DNA from: Enterobacteriaceae bacterium RIT691
GTDB taxonomy: Bacteria > Pseudomonadota > Gammaproteobacteria > Enterobacterales > Enterobacteriaceae
Length of the DNA: 64,000 bases
Direction: 5' to 3'
NCBI GenBank assembly: GCA_009668205.1
Contig: WJYM01000008.1
Location: 1-64,000, forward strand
Shown here piece after piece: positions 27,344-35,573 of the stretch (the first letter of the stretch is position 1; each line of letters begins with the position of its first letter). The notes under the pieces were generated by a model. It did not search any database. It saw nothing but the letters and a program-made list of their open reading frames with translations, and had not been told where the DNA came from. A program made the position numbers and the translations under genes.

Positions 27344-28204
27344 ATGAATGATATCAATCTTCGCCAACTCAAAATTATCAATACGCTGATTGAGTATCAA
27401 AGTGCCGTCAAGGCAGCGCAGGTGCTTAATATATCGCCTTCCGCGATCAGCTATTCGCTCAATCAGCTCAAAAAGCAAACTGGTAAAGAGCTGTTCATAC
27501 GCACGCGGAGTGGGCTTCGTCCCAACAGCCATGCCTTTGAACTCCAGGCAAAATTCAAAGAAGTGGTGCAACTGAATTCCCGAAAAAATGAGTACGTCAT
27601 TGCCACCTACTCGCTGATTGAAATTCTGTTGGCGGAGTATCTGCACGGCGGTGAGGACTCACTGATGCACTTTGTCACGATGGGGTCTGGCGAGGAAGAA
27701 CGCCTGCGCAAACTCAAACATCGCGAGGTGGATATTGATATCGGTGGCAAACTTCCGGAAGACCGCTCAATCGTGTCCCGCCACTTTGTGCAATCCGATA
27801 TCAGCATCATTGTGAGTGAAAACCATCCGAATATTAAAGACGTTTTCACCCTTGATGACTGGCGTGAAAATGAGCACCTGAGCTGGCAACGAGGCATTGG
27901 CAGCATTATTGGCATGGCCGATAACGTTGAGCCCAGCCTGCTCAGCGGGCGGAAAATTGCCTGGACCAGCCCCAATCTGCTCTCCCTCGCCTGGCATTGT
28001 TCTATCTCAGACTACGTGATGATCATGCCGAACATCTTCGTGCCTTACATGCAGAAGCGTTTCCCGGTTAAATCCTTTTCGCCGCCGCCTGAGCTGCAAA
28101 TGACGTTCGACTGTTATCTTCATTACCATTTGGCGATGGAAGATAAAATTAGCGCTCTGCCGTTGCAAAATATGTCATCCGCATTAAGTGCCTGCGAATG
28201 TTAA
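27344..28204 (+). CDS. LysR-type regulator, paralogue 3 of 3
   Basis: A 286-residue LysR-family protein, the shortest of the three. The HTH region contains SAVKAAQVLNISPSAISYSL near 20-39, then RTRSGLRP. The effector domain has EVDIDIGGKLPEDRSIV, almost identical to copy 1. The linker after the HTH is shorter than in copies 1 and 2. It may share a transcript with copy 2. Function is unknown. Confidence 0.87.
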   Translation: MNDINLRQLKIINTLIEYQSAVKAAQVLNISPSAISYSLNQLKKQTGKELFIRTRSGLRPNSHAFELQAKFKEVVQLNSRKNEYVIATYSLIEILLAEYLHGGEDSLMHFVTMGSGEEERLRKLKHREVDIDIGGKLPEDRSIVSRHFVQSDISIIVSENHPNIKDVFTLDDWRENEHLSWQRGIGSIIGMADNVEPSLLSGRKIAWTSPNLLSLAWHCSISDYVMIMPNIFVPYMQKRFPVKSFSPPPELQMTFDCYLHYHLAMEDKISALPLQNMSSALSACEC

Positions 28205-28377
28205 CCAATAATTAAATTTACTTTTTAAAATTATGAAAAAAGCACCAGAGCGATGAAAAAACGTCAGATTTAGGCAAATTAAAAAACCAACTCACCGCTT
28301 TTGCGTTGCTCCTTTACCGTAAAGAAAGTAGCATCAAAGCACTTGTTCACTTTTTGTTGTTTACATTATTCACACTT

Positions 28378-29040
28378 ATGTCGCTGCGAATCGTTTTTAT
28401 CATGTGTTTATTATTAGGATTTCACTGCATCGCTTATGCGAAGAGTGCGCCTAAAGTTCACCATGCCAAAAAGGTCGCCGTTAAAACGACGAAAAGAAAG
28501 CATCCCACTAAAGTGCATCACCTCACCAAAACGACGAAAAAGAAGCATGTGACTCACGGCCATTCCGTCCGCCACACAGCAAAGCAAAAGCGCTATTCCA
28601 CAGCCCGCCCTGGTGATCAGTTAGCCTTCACGACGACAAAACGCACACCCAATATCAAACGCCGCAAGCGCCTGATGTATGAATATCAAAGCTGGAAAGG
28701 CACGCATTATCGGTTAGGGGGGCATTCTCATCGGGAGATTGATTGTTCTGCGCTGACGCAAAAACTGTATCAGGAGGCATTTTCTATCGACCTGCCGCGC
28801 ACGACCAGCGGGCAGTTAACGAGGGGGAGGAAAGTCAAAAAGGCGACGATGCACATTGGCGATCTGGTGTTCTTTAAAACCGGTAGGTCGCAAAAACATG
28901 TCGGTATTTATATTGGGGAAAACCGCTTTATCCATGCTTCGCGCACCAAAGGCGTGACCATTTCAGAGCTAACGAATCCTTACTGGAATCAGCATCTACT
29001 GGCAGCCCGGCGCGTATTGCCAGACACGGTGGTCAGATAA
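28378..29040 (+). CDS. Secreted NlpC/P60 cell-wall hydrolase with His/Lys-rich arm
   Basis: A 220-residue exported protein. A signal peptide ends near residue 21 (CIAYA/K). Residues 22-75 form a strongly basic arm rich in His, Lys and Thr with repeats such as KVHH, KKKH and TKRKH. The NlpC/P60 domain follows: Cys123 in EIDCSALTQKLY, His174 in KHVGIYIGE and His186 are the expected catalytic set. Relatives such as MepS cut peptidoglycan peptides. The basic arm may bind the anionic wall or metal ions; that is inference. A longer frame with a TTG start exists upstream, but ATG 28378 gives a proper signal peptide. It is unclear whether it is co-transcribed with the regulators. Confidence 0.85.
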   Translation: MSLRIVFIMCLLLGFHCIAYAKSAPKVHHAKKVAVKTTKRKHPTKVHHLTKTTKKKHVTHGHSVRHTAKQKRYSTARPGDQLAFTTTKRTPNIKRRKRLMYEYQSWKGTHYRLGGHSHREIDCSALTQKLYQEAFSIDLPRTTSGQLTRGRKVKKATMHIGDLVFFKTGRSQKHVGIYIGENRFIHASRTKGVTISELTNPYWNQHLLAARRVLPDTVVR

Positions 29041-29212
29041 AAGCCTCCAGAAAGTGAAAGACGCCGTAGCCGACCAGCCAACCGCTCCCAATCACTGCGC
29101 CCTTCGCAGGCAGACTCATTCTCGCCAATACATGCCGATTCTTTCTATATAACACCAGAGAAATCAAAAACTTTACCGCGACGCCCAGCAACAAAATAAT
29201 GACAAAATTCAT
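29033..29212 (-). CDS. Small antisense membrane protein, 59 residues
   Basis: On the - strand ATG at 29212 opens a 59-residue frame ending in TGA at 29033. It reads MNFVIILLLGVAVKFLISL near the start and WLVGYGVFHFLEAFI at the end. That gives two hydrophobic segments joined by a basic loop (YRKNRH...ARM). GAGCGAAG precedes the start. Its 3' end overlaps the hydrolase gene by 8 bases, tail to tail. The clean two-helix pattern and its fit between genes suggest a real gene. I do not recognise a family. Confidence 0.55.
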   Translation of the reverse strand: MNFVIILLLGVAVKFLISLVLYRKNRHVLARMSLPAKGAVIGSGWLVGYGVFHFLEAFI

Positions 29213-29425
29213 CTTCGCTCTTATCGGATTTTTTCCGTTTTATCGAGCCGGGAATGCTAACGGAAACATTCACCTAAAGAAAGAAGGGAATTGTTTCTGT
29301 TTTTTAAAACATTTAAACCACAAATTAAACATTACTATTAACAAAATGCTAAAAAGTGGCTTCCCATACCTTTCACATGGGATTTGCCACGGTTTGCGCT
29401 GAGGTGTCGGCTTAAGCCGTAAAAC

Positions 29426-31366
29426 TCAGTCATCCAAAAATCTCTGCGCGATATCGCAAAATTTATCTTCCAGCGCAATAAAAGCATCCACCACATCGGG
29501 GTCAAAATGTGCCGCACGGCCGTCGCGAATAATGTCGACCGCTTTGCTATGGGGCATCGATGGCTTGTAGATACGCTTGCCCACCAGTGCATCATAAACA
29601 TCGGCAACGGCCATTATCCTTGCCGAGAATGGGATCGTTGTCCCGGCGATCCCTTCCGGATACCCCTTGCCGTCCCAGCGTTCGTGGTGACTGCCCGCAA
29701 TCTCTGTGGCGCGCTGAATAAAATCGCCCGGCGAGTGTAAATCCTTGCCTACCCTTTCCAGCAGCTGTCGCCCCTTCATGGCATGCGTCTTCATCACCTC
29801 AAATTCGTCCGGCGTCAGTTTTCCTGGCTTGAGCAGTACCGCATCCGGAATGGCAACTTTACCCACGTCATGCAGTAATGCCGCATGGAACATCTTCTTT
29901 GCCAGCATGGGATCCCTGGCTTCCGGGTGCCCGTTTAGATGAAGATAGCTTGCCAGCTGTTGCACATAATGCTGGGTACGGATGATGTGCGCGCCCGTCT
30001 CGGAGTCCCTTGATTCACACATCGCCGCCATGGTGCGCATGACAAGCTGATTGGTATGATTCACATCCCGACGCCAGGTGAGCGCTTTACGGTACAGCTG
30101 TAGCGCATTCATTCCCGTCAGGAAAACAAGCTGCAGACAGGCGCCCAGCAAAGGAAACAGCACCGGCAACCAGACATGGTAAGCGCGAAGTGCGACGACC
30201 GTCGCCAGACAGGACAGAAGCACGATCCCTGACAGACACAGCACAACAGGGCGAATCCGGCGCGACAGCATCACGATGGCCACAGCGAGGCATAACCCTC
30301 CCGCCATCAGCCGGTACCAGAGGTTTATCCAGGAAGGATAACGCAGCAGCGTATGGGTCAGGATGTTATCCAGCAGGGTGGCGTGAACTTCTGTCCCCGG
30401 CCAGTCCATACTGAATGACGTGGTGACATCGTCGTGCAGCGCCGCCGCCGACGATCCCACCAGCACGATGCTGCCAGCCGCCGGGAGTTTATCCCCCGTG
30501 AGGACGTCGATGGCAGACAGCGTAGTATGACGGTGGTGATGCGCGGAGAAATTGAGCCAGACCTGTCCGTCGGTATCCACGGGAATACGGTACGGCCCGG
30601 CGATGAGTTCCGGCCCCAGCAGCGTGGAACGCGTACGAAGGTGTGATACATGGCTGTGCTGCATTAACATCGCCAGCGCCAGACCGGCAATGGGTCCTTG
30701 TGGGCTGTTAATCAGCAAAGGGGAACGCCGTAGGATCCCGTCGCCCTCATTCAGTGCATTCACCACCCCCTCGCCACTCATCGCATGGCTCAGGACAGGA
30801 ACGCTGCCCAACACATAGCTGGCGCAGGGAGGCTGCACAGCAGATAATTTCGCCGGCATTTTCTCGCACTGCGGCTCGTCACCTGAAAATAGCATCTGTG
30901 CCGCACCGACGACTGGCCGGTATTGCGCCAAGGCCCGGGCGAAAATGGCATCGTTATCCTGCAGCTGTGGGGGAATGCTGGCGAGGTTCAGGTAGTCACC
31001 AAACTCCTGATTAAACCGCCGCCCCACCCGATTTAAAGACGTGCGGTCGCCTTCCGGAAACAGAATATCGAAGCCAATGACGGCGTGAGTCTGACGGCGC
31101 AATTGTTCCAGCAGATCGGCAAAAACGTAGCGCGGCCAGGGCCACTGCCCCACGGATTGCAGCGTCCTGTCGTCAATATCAACGATCGTGACGGGTGAAC
31201 GGTCGGTATCCGCCAACAGTGAGCCCACCATCCAGTCCTGCAGATGGCCTTCCACTTCGCCAATCAACGGGGCGTCGTAGTGACAGACGAAAAGCCAGGC
31301 GAGTGCAAACAGAATACCCGCCAGCAGTCTCTGACGATGCCCCTCGCCGGAAATCAATACCGCCAT
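29426..31366 (-). CDS. CHASE2 sensor with HD-GYP c-di-GMP phosphodiesterase domain
   Basis: A 646-residue membrane sensor enzyme. A first helix lies near 14-30. A periplasmic CHASE2 domain follows to about 340, including VDIDDRTLQSVGQWPWPR near 62-79. Three helices follow at about 352-418, then the HD-GYP domain from 440. Catalytic motifs are present: HDVGK at 499-503, SHHERWDGKGYPEG at 559-572. It should hydrolyse cyclic di-GMP in response to an external signal. Its start overlaps the stop of the OmpA-like gene (ATGA), so the two are coupled. HD-GYP proteins are absent from E. coli K-12 as far as I know, which marks this as accessory. Confidence 0.9.
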   Translation of the reverse strand: MAVLISGEGHRQRLLAGILFALAWLFVCHYDAPLIGEVEGHLQDWMVGSLLADTDRSPVTIVDIDDRTLQSVGQWPWPRYVFADLLEQLRRQTHAVIGFDILFPEGDRTSLNRVGRRFNQEFGDYLNLASIPPQLQDNDAIFARALAQYRPVVGAAQMLFSGDEPQCEKMPAKLSAVQPPCASYVLGSVPVLSHAMSGEGVVNALNEGDGILRRSPLLINSPQGPIAGLALAMLMQHSHVSHLRTRSTLLGPELIAGPYRIPVDTDGQVWLNFSAHHHRHTTLSAIDVLTGDKLPAAGSIVLVGSSAAALHDDVTTSFSMDWPGTEVHATLLDNILTHTLLRYPSWINLWYRLMAGGLCLAVAIVMLSRRIRPVVLCLSGIVLLSCLATVVALRAYHVWLPVLFPLLGACLQLVFLTGMNALQLYRKALTWRRDVNHTNQLVMRTMAAMCESRDSETGAHIIRTQHYVQQLASYLHLNGHPEARDPMLAKKMFHAALLHDVGKVAIPDAVLLKPGKLTPDEFEVMKTHAMKGRQLLERVGKDLHSPGDFIQRATEIAGSHHERWDGKGYPEGIAGTTIPFSARIMAVADVYDALVGKRIYKPSMPHSKAVDIIRDGRAAHFDPDVVDAFIALEDKFCDIAQRFLDD

Positions 31367-31953
31367 CAGTGGACCATAATTTCGACCCGGCGATTGCGTG
31401 GTTCAGGTACCCCAACCGGTTTCTTCACTAAAGGATCGTACATACCATGGCTTCTGACGCGGATATGCTCAGCAGAGAAACCGTGTTCAACCAGGATATG
31501 GCGCACCTGCTGCGCACGCTTCAGCGACAGCGTCATGTTGTACTGACTGTCGCCTGTCGCATCGGTATGCCCGATGAGCGTAAGCTGGCAAGGCTGGCGC
31601 GTCTCACAATCCTTTTTGACCACCTTAACCAACGACGCCGTATCGACGATCGGTTCCACCGACTCACTTTTGAAGTACACCAGCTCGCTGGCGAAAGGCG
31701 CGGGCTCCGCATTAAAAATGGCAGTATTAGACTGACGCACGGCGTCCGGGGTACTTTGCGACTCACGAGGCCCCAGAATTGAGGAATGCACAGACTCCCC
31801 AGACTTATCAAGCGTGGTGCTTTTCCCCTCTTCCGTGACGATGACTCGCCCGACGTGGCCGGACATTTCAGGCAACAATGTCACCTGAGTTCGGGAGCAA
31901 CCGCTTAACAGCAGCAACGCAGCGACCATGAGACTCTTTTTCATTGTCATCAT
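31366..31953 (-). CDS. OmpA-like peptidoglycan-binding lipoprotein
   Basis: A 195-residue lipoprotein with the lipobox LLSGC near residue 19. The C-terminal OmpA-like domain has LTLIGHTDATGDSQYN and LSLKRAQQVRHIL, followed by IRVRSHGMYDPL and NRRVEIMV. Such domains bind peptidoglycan. It may fix the sensory complex to the wall. In-frame starts at 31950 and 31944 are possible. It lies between the FecR-domain gene (1-base gap) and the CHASE2-HD-GYP gene (4-base overlap). Confidence 0.88.
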   Translation of the reverse strand: MMTMKKSLMVAALLLLSGCSRTQVTLLPEMSGHVGRVIVTEEGKSTTLDKSGESVHSSILGPRESQSTPDAVRQSNTAIFNAEPAPFASELVYFKSESVEPIVDTASLVKVVKKDCETRQPCQLTLIGHTDATGDSQYNMTLSLKRAQQVRHILVEHGFSAEHIRVRSHGMYDPLVKKPVGVPEPRNRRVEIMVH

Positions 31954-31954
31954 C

Positions 31955-32395
31955 TCAGTCCGCCGTCACGAGAAAACGCGTGCCGCGAACCGCAATCACC
32001 GCGGTCGGGGTATGAATACTGACGGACTCTGGCGAGAGTTTGCCTACCCGTCCAGAGGTATACAGCGCTTTACCTTTGCGCAGCGTCACATTAAAGGCAT
32101 AGGTCTTATTTAACGGGGCGTACTTGTAATCTTTGACGTTAAATTCAGTCTTATCGCCCAACGCAACGGTGGTTCCGTCTTCAAAGCTTATTCCGGTGTA
32201 ACCCTGAGACTTGGTTTTCACCGTGTCGCCCACATAGATTTGATCGCCGGTCGACAAGGGAACGCAGCTATCGCCTTGCTGCCGACAGGAATCATTGGTT
32301 TTTTTCACTACCGCGATGCTCTTGGTCTGGACCTCAGCATGCGCCAGTGTCGCTACCACCATTAGCGATAACGCCAGCGTTGTTTTTCTTAACAT
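31955..32395 (-). CDS. Periplasmic FecR-domain protein
   Basis: A 146-residue exported protein with signal peptide ending LAHA/E near residue 20. The rest is a FecR domain: DQIYVGDTVKTKSQGYTGIS, then FEDGTTVALGDKTEFNVKDY and TPTAVIAVRGTRFLVT. FecR domains in the periplasm often act as ligand or signal sensors and commonly occur beside CHASE2 proteins. A longer frame runs upstream, but ATG 32395 gives the signal peptide. It is followed at once by the OmpA-like gene. Confidence 0.87.
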   Translation of the reverse strand: MLRKTTLALSLMVVATLAHAEVQTKSIAVVKKTNDSCRQQGDSCVPLSTGDQIYVGDTVKTKSQGYTGISFEDGTTVALGDKTEFNVKDYKYAPLNKTYAFNVTLRKGKALYTSGRVGKLSPESVSIHTPTAVIAVRGTRFLVTAD

Positions 32396-32524
32396 GTATT
32401 GCACTTCAATCAGGATAAGTAAGTCATTCCAGTATTCAATCCAGTGAAAAACCGGGCCAGAGGGAACCCGAAAGCTCCCCGCGTGTTTTAGCCTGTACAC
32501 CTCAGGTCGCGTGCGCCTGCAGTA

Positions 32525-35290
32525 TCAGCAGGAAATCAAACCGTCTTGATACTTCCAGGACAAGAACGGCTGTGGACGCCCATAAAAATAGCCTTGCGCC
32601 AGCTGACACCCCATCGAGCGTAATTTCTCTTCCGTTTCTTTGTTCTCGATACCTTCGGCCACCAGTGGCACATCGAATACCCGCGAAAGATTCACGACGG
32701 ATGCCACCACCGACTCGCTTCGGCTGTCCGTTAGCATGCCGTTGACAAATTCACGATCGATTTTCAGCTGATCAAAAGGCAGAGCGTGCAGATAAGAGAG
32801 GCTCGAGTAACCCGACCCGAAATCATCGAGCGCAATGGTGACGCCCGCCTGCTGCAGCAGCGTCAGTTGCTTAATAATGTGCTCGCCGCTTTCCAGCATC
32901 ACGCCCTCGGTAATTTCGATGCAGATATTTTTCCCCTGCAGCGCATACCGGTTGAGATTCTCCAGCACGCTGGAAGAAAAGTTTTTCTGCTGCAGCTGCA
33001 GCGGCGACACGTTGATGTGCAGCTTGAAATCGCCTGGCGCACCGCGGGCAATGAACGCGGAAAGCTGCTTACACGCCTGGTGAATAATCCATTCGCCAAG
33101 CGGAATAATCAGGCCAGTCTCCTCCGCCAGAGAAATGAATTTGTCCGGCGGCACAAAGCCCAGCACCGGGCTTTGCCAGCGAATCAGACACTCCCCTTCG
33201 CGACACTGGTTCTCCTGCCCAAGTTCGACAATCGGCTGCATCACCAAATGAAACTCATCGCGCTCAAGCGCGAGGCTAATTTGTTCGTGCAGCTGAATCT
33301 GGCGCAGGCCGTCCTGCTGCATCTCAGGGGTAAACCAGGCCACTCCGCCATTCCCAATTCTGTTGCGGACATGATGAAGCGCAATGCCCGCGTTGAGCAC
33401 GATGTCATCGAAACGCTCTGGCAAAATAGGCTCTTCTACAATCCCGGCATTGCCGGAAATGCGGAGCTCATGGTTGTCTGAATGGGCGACTTCCTGCAGC
33501 GTGAACAGCGATTCCAACTGACGCTTCCAGATGGGCAGCTGTTCTGCCGTTTGCAATGGCGGGAAAACCACCAACAGCTTATCGGGTCTTTCCCGGCACA
33601 GCAGAATGCCTTCGGGCAGGGCCTCTTTAAGGCGGCTAATCAGGTATTCCATCAACGCCCGACCGTAACCGACACCCAACAGGTTGTTCAGGGACGAGTG
33701 GTTACTGAGATGGATTAACGCCAGCACACTTCGTTTTTGGAAGCACTCCGGATGCTGACGGATTTCTGCCAGCGTCAGCAGTGAGCCATCGACAGGGGCT
33801 AAATCCCCTGACCACTCATTCGTCTTCCCGTTCAGCGAAGCCTCGGCCCGCTTTCTTTTCATCTCGTACAGCTTTTCATCCGCACGCTGATAATCTTCCG
33901 AGAAGACACCGGTCAGTGCCTGAACGCCATAAGCACAGGAAATAGGGATTGCCGTTCCGTTGTAGCTGAAATAGTCAAACTGGCTTTGCGCACGCTGCAT
34001 CAGAATATCGACAGTCTCGTAATCGCAATCAGGAAGCAGAATGAGGAACTCATCGCCTCCCATCCTGATGATTTTATCTGACGCGCTCAGAATTCCGTTG
34101 AGTGTCTCAACAAAATAGATGAGTGCAAGGTCGCCAACGTGGTGACCATAGGTATCATTGATCGTTTTGAAATCATTTAAATCCGCAACAATGAGCATCA
34201 TTTTTTGATGATGCGAAAGCGTATTAATGATCGCATCCCCGCCTTCTCTGGAAAGCGCGTTGGTCAACGAGTCGTAACTTAGCTTATCCATTGCCTGCCG
34301 GGTTTTACGGGACGACTGGCAGAATGCAACGGCAAACATCAACAGGAACAGGTTAGTGAACAGAAATGCCCATTTGGCCAGAGAGATGATATCCCACACC
34401 CCCGTACTGGCTGACACATAGTAACCGTCTGTCATCTTAATATTAATGTCAGGCAGGAAGAACCTACGGTTTCTTTTATTTTCAACCTGCATTAAAGCGT
34501 CGTTACCGAGATGACTTTTTATTCTGATGCGATAGGTCGCGATGTTATCGCCATCGCTAAGGAACACGCGTTCAAAAATATCATTAAGGTCATTGAGCGT
34601 GAAATCCGTAACAATCATCCCGGCAATTTTTGAGTCTTTTATACTCTGGTTATCGGTAATGACAGGAGAGCCCACCGTAATGGTCGGCAACCCCGTCAAT
34701 GCATCACTGTAGACATTGCTATAGAACACGTCAGAAACCAGGAAGCCTTTATCTGAGTTCAGTTTCTGTTGTAGCCGTTTTAAATAGTCTTTAATAAAAA
34801 GATGCGGGGATTTATTTTTAAAATGCATGAACTGCTGTTCATTCATACAAAAATAATATTTCCGATCGGGCCTTGTGAAATAAGTCCAGTACGATGACTT
34901 GTTTTCATCACTCAGTCGTTTCCAGAAGGCATTGATGACCATCGAAATGCGAGCATCTTCGTAGCTGATTTCTTTGGGTAAGAACATCAGATGCGATTCA
35001 TAGTCCTGAGAATTACTGGCATGAAATTCCTTGTCAATATCCACACCGAGCTGAGTCCGGATGGCGTCGTTCGACAAAGGGATCGTATTACCCAACGCGG
35101 TTGCTATGTTTTTATTATTCTCAATATTTTTATTCAGCAATCCTGCAACATTTGAAACGGCTATCTGAAGATTTTTCCCTGCTTGCGCATAGGCAAAATA
35201 ACCAATAAAAATATTGACAAAAATAAACGCAGCAATCAAAAATGATCGGTATATTAACTTTTCAGTTTTCAGCTTATTACGATTCGGCAT
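32525..35290 (-). CDS. Membrane GGDEF-EAL c-di-GMP enzyme with periplasmic sensor
   Basis: A 921-residue protein. Helices lie near 13-34 and 305-324; between them is a periplasmic sensor of about 270 residues, probably Cache-like. The first GGDEF domain (about 335-485) has an intact GGDEF at 411-415, but the inhibitory RxxD position reads SASD, so product feedback is probably lost. Residues 505-645 look like a second, degenerate GGDEF domain (RPDKLLVVF in place of the signature). The EAL domain (about 670-921) has ECL at 700-702 and keeps HINVSP, EITEG, LDDFGSG, KIDREF and EGIE. It could make or break c-di-GMP. The FecR gene follows 129 bases downstream. Confidence 0.9.
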   Translation of the reverse strand: MPNRNKLKTEKLIYRSFLIAAFIFVNIFIGYFAYAQAGKNLQIAVSNVAGLLNKNIENNKNIATALGNTIPLSNDAIRTQLGVDIDKEFHASNSQDYESHLMFLPKEISYEDARISMVINAFWKRLSDENKSSYWTYFTRPDRKYYFCMNEQQFMHFKNKSPHLFIKDYLKRLQQKLNSDKGFLVSDVFYSNVYSDALTGLPTITVGSPVITDNQSIKDSKIAGMIVTDFTLNDLNDIFERVFLSDGDNIATYRIRIKSHLGNDALMQVENKRNRRFFLPDINIKMTDGYYVSASTGVWDIISLAKWAFLFTNLFLLMFAVAFCQSSRKTRQAMDKLSYDSLTNALSREGGDAIINTLSHHQKMMLIVADLNDFKTINDTYGHHVGDLALIYFVETLNGILSASDKIIRMGGDEFLILLPDCDYETVDILMQRAQSQFDYFSYNGTAIPISCAYGVQALTGVFSEDYQRADEKLYEMKRKRAEASLNGKTNEWSGDLAPVDGSLLTLAEIRQHPECFQKRSVLALIHLSNHSSLNNLLGVGYGRALMEYLISRLKEALPEGILLCRERPDKLLVVFPPLQTAEQLPIWKRQLESLFTLQEVAHSDNHELRISGNAGIVEEPILPERFDDIVLNAGIALHHVRNRIGNGGVAWFTPEMQQDGLRQIQLHEQISLALERDEFHLVMQPIVELGQENQCREGECLIRWQSPVLGFVPPDKFISLAEETGLIIPLGEWIIHQACKQLSAFIARGAPGDFKLHINVSPLQLQQKNFSSSVLENLNRYALQGKNICIEITEGVMLESGEHIIKQLTLLQQAGVTIALDDFGSGYSSLSYLHALPFDQLKIDREFVNGMLTDSRSESVVASVVNLSRVFDVPLVAEGIENKETEEKLRSMGCQLAQGYFYGRPQPFLSWKYQDGLISC

Positions 35291-35535
35291 GATTCTTACA
35301 AATAAACAATATCATGCTACAGTATAAGCAATCCCCGTTGAGCTTTCAGGCTTTTGCAATGTAATTTTGGATTTACAACGCGGAAACTTCTTAAAATAAC
35401 GCAGAGTAATTATTTCCCCTCCGCGAGTTTCTTTAAAATCAAAAAAGCATTGCCATTGCATGCCGATTTTCGTCGGACTTAATAACATTTAATACTTATA
35501 TTTTTTACAGCTGAATGCTTTTTAGACATTAAGAC

Positions 35536-35567
35536 CCGATGTTCTGCCACGTCAGGCAGAGCATCGG
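35536..35567 (-). terminator. Hairpin terminator of yhiN
   Basis: A 13-bp stem (35536-35548 with 35555-35567, one G-T pair) and 6-base loop lie 6 bases beyond the yhiN stop. On the - strand it is followed by TCTTAATG, so the T-run is weak. Confidence 0.65.
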
Positions 35568-35573
35568 CATCAA

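Noticed and set aside
32396-32524. Possible c-di-GMP riboswitch between the GGDEF-EAL and FecR genes
   Set aside because: The 129-base leader has weak hairpins but not the conserved core of a GEMM riboswitch that I can recognise.
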